Shown here: positions 1 through 10,874 of the stretch, piece after piece | How the letters are laid out: the number at the start of each line of letters is the position of its first letter | Numbering within the stretch: position 1 is the stretch's first letter | From: Camellia lanceoleosa | Lineage: Eukaryota > Streptophyta > Magnoliopsida > Ericales > Theaceae | Direction: 5' to 3' | NCBI GenBank assembly: GCA_025200525.1 | Contig: CM045762.1 | Span: 24,121,374-24,185,373, forward strand | DNA: 64,000 nucleotides | Made by a program: the position numbers and the translations under genes | Notes under the pieces: generated by a model | Databases searched by the model: none | What the model was told of the DNA's origin: nothing | The model's input: only the letters and a program-made list of their open reading frames with translations

Positions 1-237
1 TAAATTTATGCTGTATACTTTTGTATGCTGTATACTTTTGTTAAATTTTTATATTTATACAGTGATAAATTTATTATGCATTGATTCTATATGTTGTATG
101 TTGCTATTGAATTGTTGTAGTAATACAGTGATAAAGTTATCTATAGTTGGTGCTATATGTTACATACTTTGCGTTTTGCTTTTGCTTTTTAATCTTTTTT
201 ATTTGTTACAAATAATGTGTATATATTTTGTTTGTAG
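1..237 (+). other. Probable intron of the MULE transposase gene
   Basis: AT-rich sequence without a coding frame of its own. It ends in a good plant splice acceptor (TTTGTTTGTAG at about 227-237), directly followed by the conserved transposase segment LYPLCFAIVDSE. It contains two copies (near 59 and 126) of the ACAGTGATAAA motif that recurs through the rest of this MULE. Upstream exons lie outside the window. Confidence 0.5.
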
Positions 238-1292
238 GTTTATATCCATTATGTTTTGCCATTGTTGATAGTGAACGTTATGACAATTGGCATTGGTTCT
301 TGTCAAAGTTATTTGTTATTTGGACTCCGGGAAGGGATATTATGTTTGTTACTGATCGGCATGAAGGTTTGCTGAAAGCTTTAGTTAAGGTCTTTTTGTT
401 TTCTTCTCATTCTTTTTGTCTAATGCATTTGAAGACAAACTTGAAGACTTATTTGTCAGTGAAGAGTCGCGAATCTAAAGAGTATTTGCTCGCTCCTTTT
501 AGTAGATGTGCATATGCTCCTACTATTGAGTTGTTTAATGAGCTATTTGAAGAATTTAAGGGTCGTTGTGGTCGTAGTGTTCAGAAGTTTCTTGAGGATT
601 TGCCTAATGAGTGTTGGTGTAACGCTTATTTTCAAGGCAAGAGGCATGGTGAAATGTGCACAAATGCTACAGAATCTTTTAATTCATGGATTAGGGATAA
701 GTGCCATTTGTTTTCAACTAATCTTGTTGATGTTATATGGGTGAAACTAACAGAGCAATTTTAAGGAGAGAAGTTGGAAATAAGTGGAATCGTATTATTT
801 GTCCTTTTGTAGAGAAAAAAGTTGGAAGAAGCTTTTAATGATACAAAGGCATGGATAGTTAAGAAATGTAGCGATGATATTCATGAAATCCAATTGGATC
901 ATTCAATTATGGTTGATATTGGGAAACGGTCTTGTTCTTGTCGATTGTTGGAAATTGATTCTTTTCATTGCAAACATGGTTTTTGTGCTATAAAGAGGAG
1001 TGGGAAGGATCTGAATTGTTTTCTTGATGATTACTACCATGTTCGTAGTTATTGTGATTCTTATTCGCATTCTATTTATCCAGTTCCTAGAACGTGGAAG
1101 CCAAATGTAGTTCTTGATGATGACGTTGTTTTACCTCCTCTTTGTAAGAAACCAGCTGGATGTCCAAGAATAGAGAGAATACATTTGAAGGGCGGATCAA
1201 GAGAATTAGGTGCAGTAGGTATGGAAATATGGGAACTCATAATCGGAAGACATGTAAAGAAGCTTTGCTTTAGTTGTATTGATTTTAATTGA
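238..1292 (+). pseudogene. Mutator-like (MuDR) transposase, C-terminal half, frameshifted
   Basis: This is the C-terminal half of a MULE transposase, the nuclear enzyme that cuts and pastes Mutator elements. The segment begins with LYPLCFAIVDSE and continues with the catalytic-domain signature FVTDRHEGLLKAL (aspartate of the DDE triad), the CLMH motif and the TESFNSWI segment. A SWIM zinc finger (CxC...CxH: CSCRLL...CKH) follows at about 930-985, and then the usual tail ending VLPPLCKKPAGCPR. The frame is broken twice. It stops at 762-764; the homologous frame continues one register over (ILRREVGNKWNR) from about 752 to 815; it then shifts back at an A-run near 816-822. A stop at 1290 ends the gene. 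The N-terminal half and first DDE residue are upstream of the window or lost. The product cannot be functional as it stands. Family assignment is secure; the subfamily is not determined. Confidence 0.9.
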
Positions 1293-2005
1293 ATTACTTT
1301 TGTTGAGAGTTGAGGGATGTTACTTGCATTGAATGTTTGAGTATTTTTTGAAAGATACATCATTTCAGTAGTTGCATTGGATGATTGAGGAATTTTTTGA
1401 ACAGAAATTATATTTTTTGTTGATATTTTTACAAGATTAAGTTTCACAGATTTATATTCTTTGATTTTGGTTAAATGTAGTTGATGTTTTTGGTGTTTTA
1501 TACAGTGGTAAATTTATCCCTAGTTGGTTTGAATGAGTTGGTGGATTATGTTTTTTTAAGAGTGATAAATTTACCATTGTCTGAAGGAAACAATTAAGCA
1601 TTAATGGGGTTGTTGAATTTTGTTATTTTTAAGAATGATAAATTTATAACTGACTGTATGGAAAAAGTTGATGGTTTATTACATTTATGTCAGTGGTTGA
1701 TAAATTTATCACTATCATATCTAACAAAATGTTCTTTTTTACAGTGATAAATTTATCAGTGGCTTAAACTCAAGAAAAATCAATTGTAGGTAGTTTGGGA
1801 CTAAGTTTCCCAATCTGTGCTACATTACTGCCACTATGCAATTAACTATCAGTGGGTTCCTTAAAGCAAAATATTTCGAGTTTGTAAATCATTTTCAGAT
1901 TAAATTGTTCAAAATTTTAGTCTAAGAAATGCTTTAGATGCAACAATTTATCATCAGGTCTTGAATAAGATCATATTTCTTCATAAATAACTGGTTCTTG
2001 GAGTT
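1293..2005 (+). other. MULE 3' non-coding region with repeated GTGATAAATTTATC motif
   Basis: No coding frame. The stretch carries five copies or near-copies of the motif GTGATAAATTTATCAC at about 1502, 1562, 1628, 1693 and 1743, several of them palindromic. The same motif occurs at 23049 beyond the inserted retrotransposon, which shows that this stretch and 22755 onward were once continuous. Position 2005 is the last base of the GAGTT target duplication. Confidence 0.6.
2001..2005. repeat. Left target site duplication GAGTT of the Tat element
   Basis: GAGTT immediately precedes the left LTR (TGTGGGG...) and is repeated exactly at 22755-22759 after the right LTR (...CTCCCATA). This defines the element ends to the base. 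Confidence 0.9.
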
Positions 2006-2413
2006 TGTGGGGATGTGGTTTGGAAATACTCTTCTGATCTTGGGAGACGCTCGTGATCCTCTGCTAGTCACCTGAGAAGGAATAAATACTTCGGTCGGGG
2101 GTGCCGAAATTAGCACTCCGACGGGCAAGTCAATCTCTACACTCAAGATTACTTGTATTCTAAGTTAAGTGTAATAGTTCTCACATACCTTTCTAGAACA
2201 GAAGATCTTGTATTTATAGTACTCTCTTTGGGCCTTAGGGCCTGGCCCAACCTTAGTCCTTTACATGTACTTCTACTCGGCCCTTGTTTCACTGGTAGGA
2301 ATGCCGGCTATTTTATTTGGCCCTTCAATTGACTAGGGTTAATGCCGAATAGAGGTCATGTTCTGGACCGGACTGGTCCACTCCTGTTGATCCAAGATTA
2401 TTCGGCTCCCACA
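2006..2413 (-). repeat. 3' LTR of the Tat element
   Basis: 408 bp, starting TGTGGGGATG and ending CTCCCACA on the plus strand. It aligns without gaps to 22347-22754. On the minus strand a TATA box (ACTATAAATA, plus-strand 2211-2220) lies about 200 bp into the LTR. Confidence 0.95.
2211..2220 (-). promoter_or_regulatory. TATA box of the 3' LTR promoter
   Basis: The reverse complement reads ACTATAAATA. It is conserved in the right LTR at 22552-22560 and in the diverged LTR fragment near 41226, which supports a functional core promoter in this LTR family. Confidence 0.6.
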
Positions 2414-2432
2414 ATTGCCTCCTAAACACCCC
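2414..2432 (-). promoter_or_regulatory. Polypurine tract of the Tat element
   Basis: Directly inside the 3' LTR the minus strand reads GGGGTGTTTAGGAGGCAAT, a purine-rich run ending at the LTR boundary, as expected for the plus-strand primer of reverse transcription. The tract is short and imperfect. Confidence 0.55.
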
Positions 2433-2787
2433 ACTAGCATCAGTTAGTCGGCGTGTTTGGCTTCTAGTCCGGAGGTTAAAAATTCGGCGGTTACTCCTCT
2501 TCCCGATGCGTGTCAGAACGCGTACATGCTTTTTGGTCATTGTAACGCTTTCCCGCTCCTTCATACACTGCCTCCATTTAATGCGATTTGAATTTGTCTC
2601 TTCGAATGTATGTTCTAAATACTCGAAGATATCTGGCTCACCTTCTAGTGCAACTCCTACATTCTATGGCTTCTGCAACCCTTTGTTTCTCGCTCTTTCC
2701 TTCGTCTCCTGTAAGTTTTCTTCTCCTTCATTTTTGATCCCCCTTCTTTATCTACTTTTAGTTATCCATAATCCTTGGGTTGGCCAA
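2433..2787. other. Non-coding region between PPT and opposite-strand ORF
   Basis: No protein-like frame is evident on either strand. By position it would contain the promoter and 5' UTR of the plus-strand ORF that follows. A CT-rich stretch lies around 2690-2760. No clear TATA box was found. Confidence 0.4.
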
Positions 2788-4768
2788 AATGGCAAAACAT
2801 CTGAAGGAGCTCCTTTTTGTGGATCGAATCTTCGGCTTTCGACACCATCTCTCCATCTCGACAACGTCCATCTGTTACTTTTGGCAGACAGCACCACTGA
2901 TATGGTGAGGAAAGATGAGAGCACAATCGTCTTTCCTCTCCTATCAATTGCTGAGGGTGGCATCCATTTTCCTCTTTACCCACTTTTAAGGGCCGTTCTT
3001 CGGTACTGGGTTCTCATCCCTTCCCAGCCCAATGTGAACTTCTTTCGCATCATAATAGGGATTGTAGAGATAAATCGGTGTCTTAGAATTAATTTAGGTA
3101 TTCCTGCCATTCGGCACTGTTATGTCCTAGCCAAATCTGCCGGCTGGCTAGGACGCTACTTTCTTAGAGCCAAGGATACTGATCATCACTTAGTGACCAT
3201 GCTTGCCAGCTCTGGCAAGTGTGTTGATGATGTGATGGTCATTGTCCGTGACAATTGGAAATTCGGCGAAGGTGAAGATCGCCTAGACCCTGTGCCAAGG
3301 TGAAAAGGCAAACCAGGTGGCTGATCAGATCACTTTGTTTTTGTTATTTACATATGTATGTATTCGGCACTAAGCTCATCTAATAGTTTTGTTCATGCAG
3401 GTAGTGACTTGAAGAGAGTGTTGGTTTCAGACGACGACGTTGTGCTCGCAAAAATTAAAACCACGTTACAGTTCGTCGGCCGTCCAGACCTTCAAAAACA
3501 AGGGAGGGCAGCCCACATTCTCCTACGGTACGAGCCAACTTACACAACGTTCTCGGCGGCAGACAATATTCCGATCGCACGATGCGACAACCATCTTACA
3601 GCCTTCATCTTCCCTAGCTTCAAAAACTTGAGACAGATCGGCTTAGAATCATCTGATTCTGAACACGTGGAAGAACAAGTGGCCGAACCAATCGCCGAGG
3701 ACCCAGACCGTTTGGCCGTGGAAGTTGACGAAACTATTAATTTGGCCTTCAAGGAAGCCAGATTGAACTCTTCTGACCCTCCGTCTACATCAGGTCGAGG
3801 GGACGCCTTCAAAGATATTTTTACAAACTTGGGAGACCTTCCCGGCGATTTTTCTGACGATATGGCTGGGGAAAATCTTGCACAGATGGCACGAAAAAGA
3901 AACGCCGAACGCATGGCCGCTCGACAAAAGGCCATAGCCATCCGTTCTGGACTTGTCCCAACTGAATCTGTTGCCCCTACTATTGTAGAAGAAACGACTC
4001 ACGTTGTCGTGGCCGAGACAAAAAAGGAGATTGAGCGCCCGATTACAGAAGGGCGGCCGATTTTGGAGGATCGGGGCGAAAAATGAAGCGCCGAGGGCGA
4101 TGACAGCTCCGAAGAGGGCCCCATTGAAAAGCGGCCACGCTTAGAGGAGTCAGCTGTGGTTGCTCCTTTCGTTATTGAGCCAAAGATGAAAAACATGTCG
4201 ATCTCCTCCGAAGCGTCGGCTTTGAAAGATCCAACTGTGGCACTGAGCTTGGTTGCCTCGGTCTCCTTACCGGCTGACAAGGCGACCTTTCGTACCGAGC
4301 CGGATTTGGTGACAATAGCATTAGTCGCCCAGTCAGCTCTTTTGGTATGTGACTAACTCTTTGGTTTGGTTTGCATTCAATGTTTCTTGGCATATGACGA
4401 TCCGTTGTTTTGCAGACGGAATTGAGTTGCCGCCAGCATGATGCTGTTGAAAGGATTGACCGTTTGCAATCTGAAGTCGAGGGTCAAAGGAGCAGGGCGG
4501 AGTTTGAGGCAATGAGAGCCGCGATGGAAAGTGCATCGGCCGAGGCTGAGAAGGAAAGGGCCAGGATTGCTGATCAACTCAGATTTGACGCCGAGGAGAG
4601 GGCAAGCACGAGCGAGGAATCACTCAAGTTAGCCAAGGAGGCGCTTGCCAAGCTGGAGGCCGACTTCGGAGAGTTAAAGCAGGCTAAGGAGAAAGCCGAC
4701 TCTGAGGCTTTGGCATCGTTCGAGGTTGGGAAGAGCTCCGGCCTTAATGACTATGTAGAAGAAGTCCC
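2788..4768 (+). pseudogene. Opposite-strand ORF of the Tat element (plant gypsy 'transposase-like' domain), 5' part, spliced
   Basis: A protein is encoded on the strand opposite to gag-pol, between integrase and the 3' LTR. The first exon (to about 3299) contains EGGIHFPLYPLLRAVLRYW and the following helix-rich segment, which I recognise as the putative gypsy-type plant transposon domain (Pfam Transposase_28 family). Two introns are visible. The first runs from CCAAG|GTGAAA at about 3300 to an acceptor near 3405, where a GTAG| choice keeps the frame. The second runs from TTG|GTATGTGAC at 4345 to TTTTGCAG at 4415. The last exon is alanine/glutamate-rich and coiled-coil-like (AEKERARIADQLRFDAEERA). 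One in-frame stop lies at 4084 in exon 2. The start is uncertain: ATG at 2788 has a good context but leaves the frame, while ATG at 2902 is in the domain frame. The ORF is cut at 4768 by a solo LTR and resumes at 9680. Function is unknown; the Grande homologue was reported to encode a nuclear protein from its own promoter. Confidence 0.75.
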
Positions 4769-6096
4769 TGTAGACACCCCATTTTTGACCGACCTTAAGA
4801 CTCAGACGTCATCGATTGAGCGCTCGGTGATGTTGCATATCAGCTCGCTCGAGTCAGAGTCGCGCCAGGCGCCCGCCTCCCGACTGAACCCTTCTTTCAG
4901 GCCTTTGTCTCTTGCTTATAACGACTTTTTCTGCTTTCTTTCCTAAGGGAAGGGAGTGGTCTCAGAGACTATCTCCTGGGTGAGCTACTTTTCGTGGGTC
5001 AGAGGCCATTTTGCCCATTTCGAGAGTCTTGCTCTTTGCGGACTGCGTTAGGTCGTGGTTTCGCTCGGACCGCTAACCATCTCCGCTCCGATTTTTGGCT
5101 TGCACCATCGCTTTTATAGTTCCGAGGAACATCGGGTCTCAGAAACCCACTTCGCAATTAACACCACTTCGGTTCGGAAATTTCATTTTCGACCCCAAAC
5201 CGCGCGGCTTTTGGTCCCGAGCATTCATTTCAGATCCGCTTTCCGGCTTTTTGACAGAGACCTCTGCTTTAGCATTCCGAGGAACACTGGGCCTCGATGC
5301 CCACTGTGGGTCAGATGCCACTTTGCGTGCTCAGAGGCTTTGGGACTCGAATCATGGTTTTGGTCCCGAAGCCATTTTGCATTGGTTTTCTCGATTTTGG
5401 CAGAACCTCGCTTTTGTCATTCCGAGGGACACTGGGTCGTAGATACCCACTTCGCATCAGATGCCACTCCGCAGACTGCATTTCATTTTCGATCCCGAAT
5501 TGTTCGGTTTTGGCCCCGAACGCTCATTTCTCATTGGTTTTGTTCAAACTTGGTGTACCTCTGCTTCAACACCGTGAAGATCACCGGGTGGGAGGCCAGC
5601 AATTATCCCAGATAGCTGCTTGCCTCCCGAGTCTGCTTTACTCACTTCCGGGCCAATGTTGAACACCTTGGGGGTATTTTCTTCCAACCAAAGTTACATA
5701 TCTGTGATCAGAGGACATGGGAGGACACTATGGTATGGTGGTCGGCCAGCAATTGTTGGTTTCATTTTTGAGGCTCTCCTTCAAGCTCTATGTTGTGGCT
5801 CATGCTTCAGTGTTGCCAAATTTCAATCTTGGATCCTTGTTCTACACATCTGGGAGGGCACTTTGGTATACTGGTCGGCCAGAAAATCTTCTGTTCATTT
5901 TCTTGGGGTGGCTTGGCTTAGGCCGAGTGGTCGGCCGATCAGGTGGCCGGCCGCCACCTCCTGTAAATCTACCCGGCCAGATTCTTGCTTTCCAAATTGC
6001 TCCACTGTCTGATATTTTTGTTAAATATCTCCCCATCCTGGATATTTTGGGAGGGAAAGCTTGGATGCTTTGCCTCCCTTTACACCTTGTTTTGCC

Positions 6097-6105
6097 TATT
6101 TAAAG
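6097..6105 (+). promoter_or_regulatory. TATA box of the solo LTR at 4769
   Basis: TATTTAAAG preceded by GC-richer sequence and followed about 25-35 bp later by a plausible start region (GGCTCCTTTGCC). Its place in the LTR corresponds to the TATA boxes of the related LTRs. Confidence 0.5.
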
Positions 6106-7284
6106 GAACCAAGGGCTCCTTTGCCTAGGTTACAAATTGGTCTTCAAGAACACTTAAGGAAAAACCCTAACCTCCATAGCCAAAACCTTCAAAAAAGCTT
6201 CAAGTCTTGCTTGATTTCTTCACCAACACCTAGCCTCACCATTCCAACTTCGATTCCAGCAGCTAGGAAGTGAATTTCAGAGGTTGAGAAGCTACAAATC
6301 AAAGCCAAGAAGCAAAGAAAGACAAGTCTTCAAGGATAAGTATTCAAAACCAACTTTAGGGCTTTTTCTTGATCTTTTTTATACTCTAATTGGTTGAGAA
6401 TTGGGGCTCCAACCCATACTGCTTTTAGGTTATTTTGAGCCCCTCTCCAACATTGTAGAAGGGCTCAACTTCATTTGGTATTTCTATATACTAGTACCTT
6501 CAATATTCACCAAGTTTGTCACATTTTTGCATGCTAAAATTGACCTATTTGTGTTGGGTTTTAGGGTCCGGCCCTACTGCTTTCCTGCTTATTTTGAGCC
6601 CCTCTACAACATTGTAGAGGAGCTCAACTTCATTTGGCCATTGTATCTACCACCTCCTTCAAATTTCATCAAGTGTGCCCATTTTTGCATGCAATTTTTG
6701 ACCTATTTGTGTTTGTTTTTGGGACTTCGACCCCTACTGGTTTTAGTCTTTTTTTGACCCCCTTTACATGTTTCATGAAGAAGATTTGGTCATTTGATGT
6801 ATAGATTGCATGTCTTATGTTATACCCTTTTGTGGCTCCATTTTGCCTTCCATTTCTAGCATGTTTTTCTTATGATTTAGAGGCTGCCATAAACTGCATA
6901 TATGCTTATTTTTGGGCCCTCTTTCATGTCATAGAAGAAAGTTTGTCCATTTGAGGTTTGTATATACCACCTCCCATTGTAATGCTCTTTTGGCCATTAA
7001 TCTTGTATGATTTTGTTGCCATATCTATGTCTCCTTTTTGGCCATGATTGTTACTGAAATATGCTGTATTTGGGACTGCCTTGCTACTGTCCTTGCTGCC
7101 ATGATCATTTTTTTGCATGTTTAGTATGGCTATAGGCCATTTCGGGTGTCTAATTTCACATTTCGGGATGATTGCATGCTTCGTTGTTATTTCAGATCAT
7201 TTCGGGCTGTTTTCCCTTCATTTAGTGGTTTGCATGCTTGCATATCATTTCCATGTCATTTTATGCCTTAATACATCGCTGGGC

Positions 7285-8100
7285 TTATGCTCACGGCACG
7301 CACTTCGAGGCACCTCCGCTTTATCCGACGGCCTTCCTACGTGAGTGAGCCGAGGCTCTCCCATGTTGGTGTAAGCCCATCGCGTATTCCGTGTGCCATT
7401 TCATCATCTTTTCATCATCGCTGACGGCGCTACCAGGCACGCTGCTTTCGAGGCACCTCGTTTTATCCGACTTGTATTTCATCATCGCCGATTTGTGCGC
7501 TACCAGGCACGCTGCTTTCGAGGCACTTCGGTTTTATCCGATTCATTTTCATCATCGCCGACGGCGCTACCAGGCACGCCGCTTCGAGGCACTTCGCTTT
7601 TATCCGATTTTCATCTTCATCATCGCCGACGGCGCTACCAGGCACGCTGCTGAGGCACTTCGGTTTTATCCGATTTTCATCTTTCATCATCGCCGATTTG
7701 CGCTTGTGGGCACGCTGCTTCGAGGCACTTCTTTTATCCGATTTTATCTTTCATCATCGCCGACGGCGCTACCAGGCACGCTGCTTCGAGGCACTTCGTT
7801 TTATCCGATTTTCATTGCATTTCATCATCGCTGACGGCGCTACCAGGCACGCTGCTTTCGAGGCACTTCGGTTTTTACCCGATTTCTATTTTATCATCGC
7901 CGCTTATGCGTGCTGTGCACGATTTCGAGGCACTTCGTTTTATCCGCTTTTGCATTTCATGCCATTATTTCGATTATGCGTTCAGGCACGATTTCGAGAC
8001 ATTTCTTTAGTCTCATTGTGCATCATATTTCATGTCATCTCATGCTTGTATGCCATTTTTGGCTTATGCGTCTGCGGCACGATTTCGAGACATTCTTATT
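7285..8100. repeat. 68-bp minisatellite inside the solo LTR
   Basis: About ten tandem units of 66-72 bp share the cores ACCAGGCACGCTGCTT, CGAGGCACTTCG and TTTATCCGA. Anchor copies fall near 7429, 7500, 7568, 7636, 7702, 7769 and 7841, with more diverged units on both sides. The long open frames running through the array are by-products of the repeat, not genes. Confidence 0.85.
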
Positions 8101-9674
8101 TTCACAAAGATTGTGCATACTAGGTCAGATCTTAGTTGCATTTCATGCATATCATGCATAGTGCATCGTGTTCGGATAGGCGTTAGTCCGCACGGAAACG
8201 AGGCACGCCAGACTCGAGTGACGGAACGGGTCTCAATTCCCCACCCATTAATTCGGATTACCCATGATGGAGTTAAGTTTTGTTGTAGCATTCATCCCTA
8301 CATTGAGTTGTGCACTGCCCTCGCCATCATGCATTGATATGGATTGGTGGCACGGGATCGAGGTATGCATATATTTGTGAAATACATCATTGCCCTTTTC
8401 CCCGCTTCTCTCACAAAGAAAATCAGAATCAATCTTTTGAGCTTGGCACGATTTCGAGAAACATTGTGAAACAGAGGCCGATTGGGGCATCGTCAGTGAT
8501 TTCGCACCAAACACTCCAAAGATACATCATCTATCTAAGCGAGGCGCCCCATTGCATGCCGCTTTTACTTTTGTAATTAATTTGTTAATCAGATTATTCT
8601 TTCATTTTGATCAGATATTATTTATTTGGACCCTCTCATGAGGGCAATGTTGTAATAAGGGTGTGTGAGTGTGATGTATGTCTTCCAACCCCCATTTCTT
8701 TCTCCCTTTTATTTACCCGCTTTGAATGGTTAGATATAGGCATATTTCAATTAGTATACAAGATGACAAAGATGTTTGCATCATTCATACACATGCATGC
8801 ATCTAAGTTTCTGCACATCATGCAAACCGCATTGTATTTCAATTCTAAAGTTGAATACATGTTAGTCATTGCATTTCATATACCATGTTTAGAATAGCCG
8901 AGCTCGCTATAGTTGCATTTTTGCATGTGTTGCATTAGGCATTCAGATATTTTAGGATCATGCATGATTTCTAATCGCCTTTTGTTTTGGCTTGAGTACT
9001 AGGTAAGTTTTATGCTTTAGCATCCTTGCATGTGTGTGAGTGATGCCATGATAGCATGCTTACCATGAGGCTAATCGCCACGTGATATAACCGCTTTGAA
9101 TGCTGTGGGTGGAGGTTGAGTTATCTGAATTGGAACAATTCATCGATCGTTTGTTTTAAGCCCACTAGATTGTGGCAAAATCAGATTTTAAGCCTACTCG
9201 GGTAGCAAACCATCTTTCACAAACAAACACGAGATGTTTATTTCAATTCAGACGACCCATTTATACTTGTTTGTCATGAGCATCACATAGTAACCTAGGC
9301 TAATAACCGGAATAAGGACTCACAATGTTTTCAAAAACAGATATCATGGTTAGTAGAGGCCGGTCTTTGACCGGGCGAGAGGGGGTGCTCACGATGTGAC
9401 CTTCCCTAATCGTACCCAAGTTCCCGAGCCAACTTTGGTGATGACGGACACGTGGCCTTTGGCACCGAGTCAGGGTTTCCTAAATTTCCCATTTTAAAAA
9501 TATTTAGGTGGCAACTCTGTTATCTGGCAAAGCAGTCCATGTTTGGCACTTCTTTCAAAAAAATCTGTTTTCCTTCAAAACGATTTGCCGGATTTGGACT
9601 CTTTGGTTCGAGATTTAGAACTGCAACAAAATCGAGTCCGAACTGTAGCGAGGTCCCCCGCGGGCGTTGTTACA

Positions 9675-9809
9675 GTCCCCAAATTTGAGAATCGAGGATT
9701 CAAACACGGTTGGCTCAAAGCCCTTAATGCTGCTGGAGTTACATTGGCCACGCCAATTCCATATGAGCAAGTGGACGTTGAGTCGCTTGAGTCTGACCCT
9801 GAGACCTGA
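9675..9809 (+). pseudogene. 3' end of the opposite-strand ORF of the Tat element
   Basis: This is the continuation of the ORF cut at 4768. After the GTCCC duplication the frame reads KFENRGFKHGWLKALNAAG and ends at the stop at 9807. The codon phase agrees with the upstream part once the solo LTR and one duplication copy are removed. The same C-terminal motif occurs in the second opposite-strand ORF (KFADVKTGGFRHSWIKAL near 11605-11660), so it is a conserved part of this protein family. The tail is acidic (VDVESLESDPET). Function is not known. Confidence 0.7.
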
Positions 9810-10234
9810 TTTGGGAGACATTCTAGTTTTGTTAGGTTTTTCTCAATTGCAATGTATGTTTTTGTTTAGTAGATTTCTGTTAGTTCAAGGTAATTTTCAT
9901 GTATAAATTAGTTACTACCTGCGCTTAATTTATTAATGAAAATTTCCTTTTCATTTCATAATTCATTGTACGTAGTTTTTGATATTAACGAAGAGTTTTG
10001 CTTTTGCTTTTCACTACTTTAGATAAAATGATCACTGTATGTTGTGCTTGCTAATTATCGATCCGATAGGAAGTAAGATCATGAGATGAGTAAATTAAAT
10101 ATCTCATTGCATAGTTGCAGATTAGATAACGGTGTAAATCTGAATAAGTAAATCCATTCGGCACCGTCGTATGCCCTTGGCCTAGCCAGTGAGCTCTTGG
10201 TGCCGAATAAGATTAGTTCATGGGTAATGTACTA
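9810..10234. other. Non-coding spacer after the opposite-strand ORF
   Basis: AT-rich, no protein-like frame. Plausibly the 3' UTR of the plus-strand transcript: AATGAAAA- and AATAAG-like signals occur but none stands out. GCCGAATA words herald the minisatellite that follows. Confidence 0.4.
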
Positions 10235-10690
10235 GTAAATTGGTTCATGGGGCGGTTGGGGCACATAAGCCGAATAGATTGATGAATCTACTCTTGTCCC
10301 AGTTGGTTTATGAACATTAGACGCCGAATAACACGCACTCATGAAGTACTGATGTATTGATTCATGGAGCGGCTGGGGCACTCGAGCCGAATAGATTGAT
10401 GAATCTGCCCTTGCTCCAACTGGTTCATGAACATTAGATGCCGAATAACATACACTCATGAAGTACTGATGAATTGATTCATGGAGCGGCTGGGGCACTC
10501 GAGCCGAATAGATTGATGAATCTGTCCTTGCTCCAACTGGTTCATTAACAGTAGACGTCGAATAATACGAACTTATGAATATTGTTCTGATGAGTCGATT
10601 CGTGGGACGGCTGGGGTACTTGAGTCGACTAGATTGATGAATCTGCCCTTGCCCCAGCTGGTTCATGAACGTAGAACGCCGAATAACAGA
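10235..10690. repeat. 118-bp minisatellite in the Tat element 3' region
   Basis: Four tandem units of about 118 bp. Each contains GGGGCACTCGAGCCGAATAG, then GATTGATGAATCTG, a GGTTCATGAAC block and GCCGAATAA. Anchors fall near 10256, 10375, 10494 and 10613. The middle two units are most alike and the last has diverged. Tandem repeats between integrase and 3' LTR are typical of Tat-lineage elements. Confidence 0.85.
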
Positions 10691-10874
10691 GGGGGCGATT
10701 GGGGCACATGACTCGATCGGCGCCGGGCTGTTGAGGTTTTGATATTAATGAGATTGCCTCGGAGGTGCTGCCTTCGTAGGGAGTAAATAGGTGTATACTT
10801 CGTGAACAAAGGTCTATTTATATGTTTTGACAACAACTCAGTCCAGTTCTTAGTGGAAAATTAAACAAGTGCGA

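Larger units (their letters stand above)
4769..9674 (+). mobile_element. Giant solo LTR (4.9 kb), Ogre-like family
   Basis: It starts TGTAGACACCCCATTTTTGA and ends CGTTGTTACA, flanked by the perfect duplication GTCCC (4764-4768 and 9675-9679). No gag, pol or internal PBS lies between, and removing it together with one GTCCC restores the interrupted reading frame exactly. Its start matches the solo LTR at 56780 almost base for base, and its last 600 bp share the conserved ATTTAGGTGGCAACTCTG block with four other LTRs here. It contains a TATA box (6097), two related hairpins (6431-6466 and 6593-6628) and a 68-bp minisatellite (about 7285-8100). The remaining few kilobases show no coding potential. 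Confidence 0.9.

Noticed and set aside
8..268. An 86-codon ORF at the window start
   Set aside because: Leu/Cys/Ile-rich translation of AT-rich intron sequence, out of frame with the transposase.
7391..7834. Open frames of up to 147 codons over the 68-bp minisatellite
   Set aside because: They follow the GC-rich repeat, change register from unit to unit and lack any known domain.
7285..8100. CRISPR-like array
   Set aside because: Units are degenerate head-to-tail repeats without unique spacers of constant length, in a plant nuclear genome.
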